Positions 1-8,853 are shown, counted from the stretch's first letter. The stretch: 64,000 bases of DNA from Clostridiales bacterium UBA7273 (GCA_002472405.1 DKRV01000040.1:1-64000), one strand, 5' to 3'. Notes: generated by a model from the letters alone, not told the origin. Numbers and translations are program-made.

Positions 1-780
1 GCGCGCGCATACGCAAACCATACCTATCTCATGAAGCTGGTTGAGGCTGCGGTCGAGGAGACAGGCCTTCCCATAGCGCTGCATCTTGACCACGGCGACA
101 GCTTTGAGCTTTGCAAATCCTGCATTGACGGCGGCTTCACCTCCGTCATGATCGACGCATCCTCCAAGTCCTTTGAGGATAATATTGCGCTCACCCGTAA
201 GGTCGTAGAGTACGCTCACGATCACGGCGTTGTCGTCGAGGCCGAGCTTGGCACTCTCGCCGGCATTGAGGACGAGGTCAAGGTCTCGGCAGAGGATTCG
301 TCCTACACCCGTCCCGAGGACGTTCAGGAATTTGTCGAGCGCACCGGCTGCGATTCTCTTGCAATCGCTATCGGCACCTCTCACGGCGCATATAAGTTCA
401 AGCCCGGCACGAAGCCCCAGCTCCGCTTTGACATTCTTGAGGATGTTGAGCGCCGTCTGCCCGGCTTCCCGATAGTTCTGCACGGCGCATCCTCCGTTCC
501 TCAGGAGTTTGTAAAGCAGATCAACGAAAACGGCGGCAATATGCCCGGCGCTATCGGTGTTCCGGAGGATCAGCTCCGCCAGGCTGCATCAATGGCTGTG
601 TGCAAGATAAACATCGACTCCGATCTTCGCCTTGCAATGACCGCATCCATCCGCAGCTACCTGAACGCTCATCCCGATCATTTTGACCCGCGTCAGTACC
701 TCAAGCCGGCACGTCAGGCAATTAAGGATATGGTCGCACACAAGATAGTCGATGTTCTCGGCTGCGACGGAAAGGCATAA
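1..780 (+). CDS. fba: Class II fructose-bisphosphate aldolase (5' end outside window)
   Basis: Cleaves fructose 1,6-bisphosphate to dihydroxyacetone phosphate and glyceraldehyde 3-phosphate in cytosolic glycolysis. The frame is open from base 1, so the N-terminus lies upstream of the window; the first in-window ATG, at 31, is internal. Visible are the HLDHG metal/catalytic motif, the DASS loop, EAELGTLAG, the GTSHG histidine and the LHGASS histidine, which together give the zinc-site histidines of class II aldolases. INIDSDLR near the end is the phosphate-binding part. The gene ends three bases before the phosphofructokinase ATG, so the two are surely co-transcribed as a glycolytic pair. Family assignment is certain; strict substrate (FBP versus tagatose-bisphosphate) is inferred from the neighbour. 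Confidence 0.95.
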   Translation, partial: ARAYANHTYLMKLVEAAVEETGLPIALHLDHGDSFELCKSCIDGGFTSVMIDASSKSFEDNIALTRKVVEYAHDHGVVVEAELGTLAGIEDEVKVSAEDSSYTRPEDVQEFVERTGCDSLAIAIGTSHGAYKFKPGTKPQLRFDILEDVERRLPGFPIVLHGASSVPQEFVKQINENGGNMPGAIGVPEDQLRQAASMAVCKINIDSDLRLAMTASIRSYLNAHPDHFDPRQYLKPARQAIKDMVAHKIVDVLGCDGKA

Positions 781-783
781 GTT

Positions 784-2040
784 ATGAGCAGTCAGCTTAA
801 AGGAGCCTGCATATTCGGGCAGTCCGGCGGTCCCACCGCAGTCATAAATGCCAGCATGTACGGCGTAGTCAGCGCGGCTCTCGCTTCCGAGAATATAACC
901 CATGTCTACGGCGCTCAGTATGGCATAAAGGGTGTGCTTGAGGATAAGCTTTTTGACATGGGCGCGGAGAACGCCGAGGAGCTTAAGCTTCTTCTGAACA
1001 CTCCGTCGTCGGAGCTTGGCTCATGCCGCTATAAGATAGCCGAGCCCAAGGAGGATGACAGTGATTATAAGCGCATACTTGAAGTATTCAAAAAGTATGA
1101 CGTTCGCTATTTCTTCTATAACGGCGGCAACGATTCGATGGACACCTGCAATAAGATAAGCCGCTATATGAGCAGCGTCGGCTATGAGTGCAGAGTTATC
1201 GGCGTTCCCAAAACGATCGACAACGACCTTTTCGGAACGGATCATTGCCCCGGCTACGGCAGCGCGGCAAAATATATCGCAACATCCTGCATGGAGCTTT
1301 ATAAGGATACCTGCGTTTACAGCACCGGCACGGTCAACGTCGTTGAGATAATGGGCCGTCATGCCGGCTGGCTTGCGGCATCGGCAGCGCTTGCGTCATA
1401 TAAGGGCTGCGGCCCCGACCTCGTTTACCTGCCCGAGCGCGATTTTGACATGGACAGCTTCTGCGCCGATGTCGAGCGCGTTTATAAGGAAAAGGGCAAG
1501 GCACTCGTCGTCGTGTCCGAGGGCATTCACTATGCCGACGGCAGCTTCGTTTCCGAGGCAAAGACCTCGTCAAACGACGGCTTCGGACATGTGCAGCTCG
1601 GCGGCCTTGCTGTAATGCTCGCATCGGTTCTCCACCAGCGCATCGGAGTTAAAGTCCGCGGCATTGAGCTTAGCCTTTTGCAGAGAGCAGCGGCGCATCA
1701 GGCTTCCGCCACCGATATTGCCGAGGCCGAAATGGCCGGTCGCTTTGCCGTTGAATCGGCGCTGAGCGGCGTAAGCGGAAAGATGGCTGCCTTCGGCAGA
1801 GACACCGAGGGTGGACAGTATCGCTGCGTGCCGACCCTCATTGACCTTGAGGACGTCGCTAACCGCGAAAAAACGGTCCCGACAGAGTGGATAAACGCCG
1901 AGGGCAACTTCGTGACCGAGGACTTCATAAACTATGCTCTGCCGCTTATCCAGGGCGAGAGCGATGCCGTTTATGAGGACGGTCTGCCCAGATATGCAAA
2001 GCTCAAAAAGATCTACGCTTCACAGGAAGTAACGGTCTGA
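784..2040 (+). CDS. pfp: 6-phosphofructokinase, probably pyrophosphate-dependent
   Basis: Phosphorylates fructose 6-phosphate at carbon 1. The N-terminal phosphate-binding stretch reads GQSGGPTAVIN, the phosphoryl-donor loop reads GGNDSMDT rather than the GGDGS of ATP enzymes, and the catalytic segment is PKTIDND with a lysine in the position typical of PPi-dependent enzymes. EIMGRHAGW is the substrate-binding motif. At 418 residues it is longer than the roughly 320-residue ATP-PFK and fits the PPi class. It follows the aldolase by three bases and is closed by a strong terminator at 2054-2087. Use of PPi would save ATP and makes the step reversible. PPi dependence is an inference from motifs, not proven. 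Confidence 0.9.
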   Translation: MSSQLKGACIFGQSGGPTAVINASMYGVVSAALASENITHVYGAQYGIKGVLEDKLFDMGAENAEELKLLLNTPSSELGSCRYKIAEPKEDDSDYKRILEVFKKYDVRYFFYNGGNDSMDTCNKISRYMSSVGYECRVIGVPKTIDNDLFGTDHCPGYGSAAKYIATSCMELYKDTCVYSTGTVNVVEIMGRHAGWLAASAALASYKGCGPDLVYLPERDFDMDSFCADVERVYKEKGKALVVVSEGIHYADGSFVSEAKTSSNDGFGHVQLGGLAVMLASVLHQRIGVKVRGIELSLLQRAAAHQASATDIAEAEMAGRFAVESALSGVSGKMAAFGRDTEGGQYRCVPTLIDLEDVANREKTVPTEWINAEGNFVTEDFINYALPLIQGESDAVYEDGLPRYAKLKKIYASQEVTV

Positions 2041-2053
2041 AATATATGATTTA

Positions 2054-2087
2054 GCCGCACGCTTTATCGTGTGCGGCTTTTTCTTTT
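2054..2087 (+). terminator. Rho-independent terminator after fba-pfp
   Basis: A nine-pair stem (GCCGCACGC pairing with the GTGTGCGGC side, one G-U pair) with a six-base loop is followed directly by TTTTTCTTTT. It lies 14 bases after the pfp stop codon. Confidence 0.9.
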
Positions 2088-2276
2088 GACGCGCATTTGC
2101 GCAGAGAACCTGCTGCGCAGCGGTTCGCCCGCGTGCGTGAGTATAAGAGTGCGCCCACCATATGTAAAAACGTCGGCCTCAATGCCGCCCGAACAATCGT
2201 CAAAAAGGCCTGATATCTCCTCGTTTGTAAGCTCTTTATCATTAAAAAGAAGAGCAGCAGCTTCATCAGATAACAT
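2064..2276 (-). CDS. Small protein of unknown function (70 residues)
   Basis: I do not recognise the family. The call rests on a very good Shine-Dalgarno, AGGAGTGAG, five bases before the ATG on the minus strand, and on a protein-like composition: an acidic N-terminal half (LSDEAAALLF, LTNEEISGLFDD), a middle segment with hydrophobic alternation (RTLILTHAG) and a basic tail (VKRKSRTR). There is no signal peptide, membrane segment or cysteine motif. It stands alone between the glycolytic operon and the Nudix gene, and its 3' end runs into the pfp terminator stem. It could be a real orphan or lineage-specific small protein; homologue searches would decide. Confidence 0.55.
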   Translation of the reverse strand: MLSDEAAALLFNDKELTNEEISGLFDDCSGGIEADVFTYGGRTLILTHAGEPLRSRFSAQMRVKRKSRTR

Positions 2277-2485
2277 AATATCTCACTCCTGAATTTAACA
2301 AATTTACGTTTTGGGAACAAAACTCAATCAAATTGAATAACAGCTCACAAAATTTCGTTAACAAAGCATAGTTTAGCGGAATTTTTTTTGATTTTCTATA
2401 CAAAAATTATGGAAATATCACAAAGAAGGTGCTATACTGTTTTAGCATTATGTAAAGCAGATAATTATTTTTCCCGAGGCGCATT
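2277..2485. other. AT-rich divergent intergenic region
   Basis: The region separates the small minus-strand gene from nudF and is much richer in A+T than its surroundings. A TATACT at 2433-2438 could be the -10 box for nudF, but the matching -35 position (TGGAAA, 2410-2415) is poor. No RNA fold or further reading frame is evident. Confidence 0.4.
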
Positions 2486-3028
2486 ATGAGCTATATTGAG
2501 AAGAAAATAGATAGTGAAGAAAAGTATCGCGGCGTCATTGTGAATGTTCGTCTTGACCACGCCGAGCTGTGCGACGGAAGCATCGTAAAGCGCGAGGTAG
2601 TTGAGCATCCGGGCGGCGCGACTATACTGCCGATCGACGACGAGGGCTATTGCTATTGCGTAAGGCAGTTTCGTTATCCGTTCCAGAAGGAGCTGCTTGA
2701 AGCGCCTGCCGGCAAGCTCGAATACGGCGAGGATCCGTACGAGTGCGCGGTGCGTGAGCTCTCTGAGGAAACGGGCTTTACCGCCGATGAGATCATAAGT
2801 CTCGGCCAGGACTATTCGTCGCCCGGATTTTCGACCGAAACGCTGCATATATATCTCGCGCGCGGACTTCACCGCGGCAAGAGCCATCTTGACGAGGGAG
2901 AGTTCCTGAGCGTCGAAAAGCACCACATCGACGAGCTTGTGCAGCTTGTCATGGACGGAAAGATCGCCGACGGCAAGACCATCATCGCCGTTCTCAAGGC
3001 AAAACGCCTGCTTGAGAGCGAGAAATAG
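2486..3028 (+). CDS. nudF: Nudix hydrolase, ADP-ribose pyrophosphatase type
   Basis: Predicted to hydrolyse ADP-ribose and related nucleoside diphosphate compounds to AMP and a phosphosugar. The complete Nudix box GX5EX7REUXEEXGU is present around residues 75-97 (GKLEYGE...RELSEETGF), preceded by APAG as in the ADP-ribose pyrophosphatase branch. Its 180 residues match that branch. The start has only a weak ribosome site (GAGGCG). It is monocistronic, with its own AT-rich upstream region, and murA begins about 90 bases later behind its own promoter. Substrate is inferred from the subfamily; other nucleotide sugars are possible. Confidence 0.88.
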   Translation: MSYIEKKIDSEEKYRGVIVNVRLDHAELCDGSIVKREVVEHPGGATILPIDDEGYCYCVRQFRYPFQKELLEAPAGKLEYGEDPYECAVRELSEETGFTADEIISLGQDYSSPGFSTETLHIYLARGLHRGKSHLDEGEFLSVEKHHIDELVQLVMDGKIADGKTIIAVLKAKRLLESEK

Positions 3029-3051
3029 TTACGATTTGTTTACATTGCTAA

Positions 3052-3080
3052 TTGCCTTTGCATATGCGCTATGCTATAAT
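3052..3080 (+). promoter_or_regulatory. SigA-type promoter for murA
   Basis: TTGCCT and a consensus TATAAT are separated by 17 bases, 40 bases ahead of the murA start. Confidence 0.7.
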
Positions 3081-3119
3081 AACAAACTGGTGCGTCAGTA
3101 CCTATGAAAGGTGTAAAAT

Positions 3120-4424
3120 ATGGAAAAGTACGTCATAAACGGTGGAAAACCGCTTCAGGGCGAGGTTGATATAAGTGGAGCAAAAAACGCGGCGGTCGCG
3201 ATAATTCCGGCCGCACTGATGGTTGACGGCATCTGCCGCATAGAAAATATGCCGCAGATCAGCGATACCGACATGCTCCTTACAATATTGACCCAGCTCG
3301 GCGCCGAGGTCAGAATGATCTGTCCCGGCACTATAGAGATAGACAGCCGCAACGTAAGATTTTGCGACGCTCCCTTTGAGCTTATGCGCAAGATCCGCGC
3401 ATCTTATTATCTCATCGGTGCAATGCTCGGCAGATTCGGCAGCGCAAAAACAACTATGCCCGGCGGATGCAACTTCGGCGTTCGCCCCATCGACCAGCAT
3501 ATAAAGGGCATGAACGCCCTTGGTGCGGATGTCGATGTCCGCAACGGCTTCGTTTATGCCGAGGCGACCGACGGCAGACTTCACGGAGCAAAGATATATC
3601 TTGATAAAGTATCTGTCGGCGCAACGATGAATATCATCCTTGCGGCCACCATGGCAAGCGGCAGGACGATAATCGAAAACGCTGCAAGAGAGCCGCATAT
3701 TGTTGACCTTGCAAATTTCTTAAACTCCATGGGTGCGGATGTCCGCGGAGCAGGCACGGATACCGTGAAGGTCAACGGAGTTGACAGGCTCCACGGCGGC
3801 AGCTATTCAATCATTCCCGACCAGATTGAGGCCGGAACATATATGGTAGCCGCAGCAGCCACCGGCGGCGAGGTTCTTGTCAAGAACGTCATTCCCAAGC
3901 ACCTTGAGTGCATTTCGGCAAAGCTGCGCGAAACAGGCACGATCGTTCAGGAATACGAGGACTGCGTTCTCGTAAAGGGCAACGGCCACCTGCGCAAGGC
4001 AAACGTCAAGACTCTGCCTTATCCCGGATTTCCGACCGATATGCAGCCGCAGATGGGCGCTCTGCTTTGTATGGCGAACGGAACGAGCGTCATAACCGAG
4101 GGAATTTACGATAACCGCTTCAAATACGTCAATGAGCTGCGCAAAATGGGCGCCGATATTCAGGTTGACGGCCGCATTGCGATATTTGAAGGCGGCGCAA
4201 AGCTCACCGGCGCACCCGTTATGGCCTGCGACCTGAGAGCCGGCGCGGCAATGGTCATTGCCGGTCTGTGCGCAAGCGGTAAGACCGAGATCGAGGATAT
4301 ACATTTCATCGAGCGCGGCTATGAAAACTTCGTGGGCAAGCTCAGAAAGCTCGGAGCAGATATCAGCATCGTTGATTACCCAGACGAGCCTGAGCTGCAT
4401 GATAAAATGATTTCGATAGGATAA
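3120..4424 (+). CDS. murA: UDP-N-acetylglucosamine 1-carboxyvinyltransferase (first copy)
   Basis: Catalyses the first committed step of peptidoglycan synthesis, transfer of enolpyruvate from PEP to UDP-GlcNAc, in the cytosol. The catalytic cysteine, the fosfomycin target, is at residue 117 in PGGCNFGVRPIDQH, and the N-terminal ISGAKNA motif is intact. The length of 434 residues is normal. GAAAGGTG six bases upstream supports the ATG. It heads a run with walJ and rlmH rather than lying in the division cluster; a second, clearly diverged murA lies at 38163. Gram-positives with low or middling G+C commonly keep two copies. Confidence 0.95.
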   Translation: MEKYVINGGKPLQGEVDISGAKNAAVAIIPAALMVDGICRIENMPQISDTDMLLTILTQLGAEVRMICPGTIEIDSRNVRFCDAPFELMRKIRASYYLIGAMLGRFGSAKTTMPGGCNFGVRPIDQHIKGMNALGADVDVRNGFVYAEATDGRLHGAKIYLDKVSVGATMNIILAATMASGRTIIENAAREPHIVDLANFLNSMGADVRGAGTDTVKVNGVDRLHGGSYSIIPDQIEAGTYMVAAAATGGEVLVKNVIPKHLECISAKLRETGTIVQEYEDCVLVKGNGHLRKANVKTLPYPGFPTDMQPQMGALLCMANGTSVITEGIYDNRFKYVNELRKMGADIQVDGRIAIFEGGAKLTGAPVMACDLRAGAAMVIAGLCASGKTEIEDIHFIERGYENFVGKLRKLGADISIVDYPDEPELHDKMISIG

Positions 4425-4427
4425 AAT

Positions 4428-5213
4428 ATGCGTATAGTAACTTTCGCCAGCGGTTCTTCAGGCAATTGCAGCCTCGTTTCTGAGGGCAAAGCGAATATAC
4501 TTATAGATGCGGGGATATCCATGCGCAGGACCGTTGCGGCTCTTGCGCAGCTTGGACTTGCTCCGCAGAATCTGTGCGGAGTGCTCATAACACATGAGCA
4601 CTCCGATCACATTTCCGGGCTTTCGATGCTCATTAAGCATCATAACCTGAGTATATTTGCACCAAAGCCCCTGTGCGAGGAGCTTTGCCGGGTAAAACCG
4701 GAGATAAAAAACAATTTAAACTACATACCAGAGGATGATAAGCTATCCCTCGGCGGCATTGAGGTAAGCTGCTTTAAGACCATGCACGATGCCGCTTACA
4801 GCGTCGGATATCGCTTTGAAGGTGAGGAAACCTTCGGCTTTGCAACCGATACTGGCAGCATTAACGATGAGCTTATTGCCGGGCTTGAGGGCGCTGATAC
4901 CGCGCTTATCGAGGCAAATCATGATATAAACATGCTCAAAAACGGAGCATATCCGTATTTTCTGAAGCGCAGAATACTTGCACCCACCGGGCATTTGTCA
5001 AATGACGACAGCGGAATTTTGGCAGAGCATCTTGCAAAACACGGAACAAAGCATATAATATTAGGGCACTTGAGCCGCGATAACAATACGCCTGAGCTTG
5101 CGTACGGCACTGTCAGCACCGCCGTTTCCGTTAAAAACGTGCAAATAAGTGTTGCTACGGCAAATAATATGCTTGCAGTCGAGGCGGGAGAGAGGTTAAA
5201 ATGCTTAGCATAA
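4428..5213 (+). CDS. walJ: MBL-fold metallohydrolase, WalJ/YycJ type
   Basis: A cytosolic metallo-beta-lactamase-fold hydrolase. The metal motif HxHxDH appears as THEHSDH near residue 57, and GHLS and similar downstream histidines/aspartates complete a two-metal site. FASGSSGNCSL at the N-terminus is typical of the YycJ/WalJ family, proposed exonucleases whose gene sits with the WalRK cell-wall regulators in Bacillus. WalRK is not in this window, but the immediate neighbour rlmH is the usual partner in Firmicutes. It begins three bases after murA and overlaps rlmH by 13 bases. Biochemical role remains inferred. Confidence 0.88.
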   Translation: MRIVTFASGSSGNCSLVSEGKANILIDAGISMRRTVAALAQLGLAPQNLCGVLITHEHSDHISGLSMLIKHHNLSIFAPKPLCEELCRVKPEIKNNLNYIPEDDKLSLGGIEVSCFKTMHDAAYSVGYRFEGEETFGFATDTGSINDELIAGLEGADTALIEANHDINMLKNGAYPYFLKRRILAPTGHLSNDDSGILAEHLAKHGTKHIILGHLSRDNNTPELAYGTVSTAVSVKNVQISVATANNMLAVEAGERLKCLA

Positions 5214-5683
5214 GACTCATATGCGTCGGCAAGCTCAGAGAGCAATTTTATATTGATGCATTCGCCGAGTATTCCAAGCGCTTGTCGGCCTACTGTAAAT
5301 TTGAATGTATTGAGCTGAATGAAACAAAGTTGGGTGCTTCTCCGTCAGATAAGGAGATAGCCGCGGCGCTGGATAAGGAAGCCGGAGATATTGAGCGTGC
5401 AATAGGTAAGGACACTTACGTTATTGCAATGTGTGTCGAGGGCAGGCAGCTTAAAAGCGAGGATTTTGCGCGGAGGATAAACGAACTTGCCGTTTCCGGA
5501 AGGGGAAGGCTGTGCTTTGTCGTCGGCGGCTCGTTCGGCCTGTCGCCTAAAATAAAGCAGCGCGCGGACATGCGCCTTGGCATGAGCGAAATGACCTTTC
5601 CGCACCATCTTGCGCGAGTTATGCTCGCCGAGCAGATCTACCGCAGCTTCAAAATCCTCGAAGGATCGAGATATCACAAATAA
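5201..5683 (+). CDS. rlmH: 23S rRNA (pseudouridine-1915-N3)-methyltransferase RlmH
   Basis: SPOUT-class methyltransferase that methylates pseudouridine 1915 of 23S rRNA in assembled 70S ribosomes. The knotted SAM site is recognisable: CVEGRQL..., FVVGGSFG and the C-terminal MTFPHHLARVMLAEQIYR block ending in GSRYHK, the near-invariant terminus. Its 160 residues are exactly family length. A good site (GGGAGAGAGG) precedes the ATG, which lies inside the 3' end of walJ. Confidence 0.96.
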   Translation: MLSIRLICVGKLREQFYIDAFAEYSKRLSAYCKFECIELNETKLGASPSDKEIAAALDKEAGDIERAIGKDTYVIAMCVEGRQLKSEDFARRINELAVSGRGRLCFVVGGSFGLSPKIKQRADMRLGMSEMTFPHHLARVMLAEQIYRSFKILEGSRYHK

Positions 5684-5695
5684 CGGAGGGCAGTA

Positions 5696-6019
5696 ATGGA
5701 CGAAAAAGTTAAGCTCGAATGGGGAAGAAAGCTCACCGGCGATCTTCTCAAAAAGTGGCCGAAGGACGAAAACGGCGAGCCTATAGAGCCTGTTTTCCTT
5801 ACACATTGCAAGTGCCTTGACATCAGCGACGAGATGATAGTAAACTTACTTGAGGCATATGGCATTCCGTGCATAAGACTGTATCCGAACGACGGCGATT
5901 TCGGCCGCCTGATCCTCGGGACAAGCGGCACGGGTGTTGAAATATATGTACCTAAGACAATGTATGAGGACGCTGTCAATTTAAGCGAAGGGAGCGCAGA
6001 ATATGACGAGGAATTATAA
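5696..6019 (+). CDS. DUF2007-like small protein
   Basis: A 107-residue cytosolic protein. The segment from about residue 35 (LTHCKCLD, then LLEAYGIPCI, then GVEIYVPKTMYEDAVNL) has the pattern of DUF2007, a PII-like ferredoxin fold listed as putative signal-transducing protein: a helix ending in GIP followed by a strand and a VP..ed.A helix. A CxC pair near residue 39 is an unusual addition. It sits 12 bases after rlmH behind CGGAGGG and overlaps the phosphohexomutase start by 17 bases, so the two are translationally coupled. Function is unknown. Confidence 0.75.
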   Translation: MDEKVKLEWGRKLTGDLLKKWPKDENGEPIEPVFLTHCKCLDISDEMIVNLLEAYGIPCIRLYPNDGDFGRLILGTSGTGVEIYVPKTMYEDAVNLSEGSAEYDEEL

Positions 6020-7733
6020 GGAAGAGTACCAGCGCTGGCTGGACAGTCCCGCACTGAGCGAAGCCGAATGGGAGGAGCTCAACTCAATAGCAAACGACGA
6101 AAAAGAGATCGAGAGCCGCTTTTTTGCGCCGCTCGAGTTCGGCACTGCCGGACTGCGCGGAACAATGAAGCTCGGTCTGCATCAGATGAATGTCCACATC
6201 ATCCGCCATGCAACTCAGGCCTTTGCAAACGTTATCAAGGCAGAGGGCGAGGAAGCAATGAAAAAGGGCATAGCCATCTGCTTTGACTGCCGCAACAACA
6301 GCGAGCTTTTTGCTCATGAGGCTGCATGCGTCATGGCCGCAAACGGCATACATGTTCGCATTTTTGACGCTCTGCGCCCGACTCCGGAGCTGAGCTTTGC
6401 CGTGCGCTACTACGGTACCACTGCCGGCCTTAACATAACCGCATCTCATAACCCCAAGGAGTATAACGGCTACAAGGTATATTGGTCGGACGGCGCTCAG
6501 CTTCCGCCGCAGCACGCCGAGGCGATCGCCGAGCAGATGAGCAAGATCGATATATTCGATGACTTTGTCAGCTGCGACTTTGACGAAGCCGTGGCTCAGG
6601 GTAAGATCGAGCTTATAGGAACCGAGACCGACGAGGCATATCTCGAACGTGTGCTCGGACAGGCCATAAACAAAGCGATCGTCGCAAAGGTAGCGCCTGA
6701 TTTTAAAATAGTATACACTCCGTTCCACGGTGCTGGCTATAAGCTCGTTCCCGAGGCACTGCATAGACTGGGCATAACTCAGCTGTACCCCGTGCCCGAG
6801 CAGATGGTCATTGACGGAAACTTCCCCACGGTCGAAAGCCCGAACCCGGAAAATCCCGAGGGCTTTTATCTTGCAGTCGATCTTGCGAAGAAGGTCGGCA
6901 GCGACCTTATAATCGGAACCGATCCCGACTCTGACCGCATAGGCGTTATGGTGCGCTCGGGTGAGGACTATATCTCCATCACCGGCAACCAGCTCGGCGT
7001 TCTGCTGCTCGACTATGTCATAAATGCGCGCAAGGCTGCTGGCACTCTGCCCGAAAATGCCGGTGCAGTCAAGAGCATCGTCACCACCGAAATGGCAAAA
7101 GTCGTTGCCGAGACCAACGGAGTTCATTTTGAGGATACCTTCACCGGCTTTAAATTCATGGCCGAGCGTATCGCTCAGTGGGAAAAGGCCGGAAGCTATA
7201 AATATATCTTCGCATATGAGGAAAGCTACGGATATATGATGGGCGACTATGTCCGCGATAAGGACGCCGTCACCGCGTCGATGATGGTAGCCGAAATGGC
7301 AGCTTACTATTACGATAAGGGCATGAACCTCAGTCAGGCAATGGAGAGCCTGTACGCAAAGTACGGCCGCTACGCCGAAAAAACGCTCAACCTTGTTATG
7401 CCCGGACTTGACGGCATAGTGAAGATGAAAAATCTTATGGCCGAGCTTCGCAGCAATCCGCCGAAGCAGATCGCCGGAGTTGAAGTGTTCAAGCTGCGCG
7501 ACTATTCCGACGGCAGCATAAAGGTTCCCGAGCTTGGTGTTATGGGTCAGACCCCGATAAAGGGCTCGAACGTTTTGTATTTCGAGCTTGCCGACGAAAC
7601 GAGTTTTATCGTACGCCCGTCCGGTACGGAGCCGAAGGTAAAGGTCTACATCCTCTGCAAGGGTGCGGATAAGGCCGAGTGCGACGCTAAGATCGCAAAA
7701 TATTCCGAATATGCGGAAGGCCTGAGAAAATGA
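6003..7733 (+). CDS. pgcA: Phosphoglucomutase/phosphomannomutase (alpha-D-phosphohexomutase)
   Basis: Interconverts hexose 1- and 6-phosphates, feeding nucleotide sugars for wall polymers and linking glycogen or galactose metabolism to glycolysis. The phosphoserine loop TASHNPKEYNGYK, the magnesium loop GTDPDSDR, the sugar-binding EESYGY loop and the C-terminal phosphate loop RPSGTEPK are all present. At 576 residues it belongs to the long PgcA branch. The start is preceded by AAGGGAGCG within the upstream gene. It ends in an ATGA overlap with the first transporter half-gene. Glucose versus mannose preference cannot be read from sequence. Confidence 0.93.
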   Translation: MTRNYKEEYQRWLDSPALSEAEWEELNSIANDEKEIESRFFAPLEFGTAGLRGTMKLGLHQMNVHIIRHATQAFANVIKAEGEEAMKKGIAICFDCRNNSELFAHEAACVMAANGIHVRIFDALRPTPELSFAVRYYGTTAGLNITASHNPKEYNGYKVYWSDGAQLPPQHAEAIAEQMSKIDIFDDFVSCDFDEAVAQGKIELIGTETDEAYLERVLGQAINKAIVAKVAPDFKIVYTPFHGAGYKLVPEALHRLGITQLYPVPEQMVIDGNFPTVESPNPENPEGFYLAVDLAKKVGSDLIIGTDPDSDRIGVMVRSGEDYISITGNQLGVLLLDYVINARKAAGTLPENAGAVKSIVTTEMAKVVAETNGVHFEDTFTGFKFMAERIAQWEKAGSYKYIFAYEESYGYMMGDYVRDKDAVTASMMVAEMAAYYYDKGMNLSQAMESLYAKYGRYAEKTLNLVMPGLDGIVKMKNLMAELRSNPPKQIAGVEVFKLRDYSDGSIKVPELGVMGQTPIKGSNVLYFELADETSFIVRPSGTEPKVKVYILCKGADKAECDAKIAKYSEYAEGLRK

Positions 7734-8284
7734 AAGATAAACTTAAGCAGCTCGGAAGGCTGCTTATAACCTTCGCCGTGGTCGGAGTAACGACCTTCGG
7801 CGGAGGCTATGCGATGCTGCCGGCGCTTCAGCGCGAGGTTGTCGAAAAGCGCCGCTGGGCAACCGATGAAGAGGTCATGGACTGGTACGCAATCGGCCAG
7901 TGCACGCCCGGCGTTATTGCCGTGAATACCGCGACCTTTGTCGGTCAGAAGCAGGCAGGCGTGCTCGGTGGGATATTCGCAACTCTCGGCGTTGTGTTCC
8001 CGTCGCTTGTGATAATAACGATCATTGCCGCGTTTATTCAGAATTTCGCGCATCTTCCTGCTGTTCAGAGCGCGTTTGCCGGAATCCGCGTGTGCGTGTG
8101 CGTGCTCATTCTCAATGCAGTCGTGAAGCTGTGGAAAAAGTCCGTAGTTGACTGGAAAACGCTTCTGATATTCATAGCTGTGTTCGCATGCAGCGTGTTT
8201 TTGAGCATTTCACCGGTGATATATGTCCTCGCCGCAGCAATAGCCGGAATCATCGTCAAGGAATTGGAGGCGCGTAAATCATGA
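7730..8284 (+). CDS. Chromate-transporter family protein, first half-size subunit
   Basis: Short-chain CHR-family membrane protein of 184 residues. The family signature is clear: TFGGGYAMLPAL near the N-terminus, then a W-x-x-x-E-E segment and QCTPGVIAVNTATFVG. Several hydrophobic segments follow. It overlaps the second half-gene by four bases (ATGA); such pairs work together, with opposite membrane topology, as a heteromeric transporter. In species without chromate stress the true substrate is uncertain and may be another oxyanion such as sulfate. The link to the phosphohexomutase upstream (also ATGA) looks like simple operon packing. Confidence 0.88.
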   Translation: MKDKLKQLGRLLITFAVVGVTTFGGGYAMLPALQREVVEKRRWATDEEVMDWYAIGQCTPGVIAVNTATFVGQKQAGVLGGIFATLGVVFPSLVIITIIAAFIQNFAHLPAVQSAFAGIRVCVCVLILNAVVKLWKKSVVDWKTLLIFIAVFACSVFLSISPVIYVLAAAIAGIIVKELEARKS

Positions 8285-8853
8285 TATATCTGCGTCTTTT
8301 CTGGGAGTTTTTCAAAACCGGACTGTTTGCCGTCGGCGGCGGATTGGCAACGCTCCCGTTTATCTATGACATATCTGACCGCACGGGCTGGTTTACCTAT
8401 CAGCAGATAGCCGATATGATAGCCGTGTCCGAGTCAACGCCCGGCCCGATAGGCGTCAATACGGCGACCTACGTCGGCTATATAACAGGCGGCTTGCCGG
8501 GAGCGATCGTTGCAACGCTCGGCCTTGTGACGCCGGCGATAATCATCATACTCATCATTGTGTCCTGCCTGAAAAAATTCAGGGAAAACCGCTTCGTTGA
8601 TCATGCATTTTACGGGCTGCGCCCGGCCTCAGCAGGACTGATTGCAGCAGCAGGCTTTTCCGTTGTCATGCTTGCGCTCGTCCGCGAGGATGCATTCAAG
8701 GCAAGCGGCAATATCCTCGACCTGTTTTCGTGGAAGGGGCTTGCGCTCGCGGCCGTGATATGGGTGCTGACAAACCTTGTCAAAAAAACGAAGGATCTGC
8801 ACCCGATGTTCTTTATCGCCGCCTCTGCCGTAGTCGGCATACTTGTATTTTAA
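8281..8853 (+). CDS. Chromate-transporter family protein, second half-size subunit
   Basis: The partner of the preceding gene, 190 residues. It repeats the family pattern: TGLFAVGGGLATLPF at the N-terminus and ESTPGPIGVNTATYVG in the second segment, followed by four or so hydrophobic stretches. The final codons overlap the stop of the convergent ylbJ gene by four bases, so there is no intergenic terminator; a strong one lies instead inside ylbJ, about 50 bases beyond this stop. Substrate is not determinable from sequence. Confidence 0.88.
   Translation: MIYLRLFWEFFKTGLFAVGGGLATLPFIYDISDRTGWFTYQQIADMIAVSESTPGPIGVNTATYVGYITGGLPGAIVATLGLVTPAIIIILIIVSCLKKFRENRFVDHAFYGLRPASAGLIAAAGFSVVMLALVREDAFKASGNILDLFSWKGLALAAVIWVLTNLVKKTKDLHPMFFIAASAVVGILVF

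Noticed and set aside
6084..7127. A 347-codon minus-strand frame opposite the phosphohexomutase
   Set aside because: Shadow of pgcA, which has every catalytic motif.
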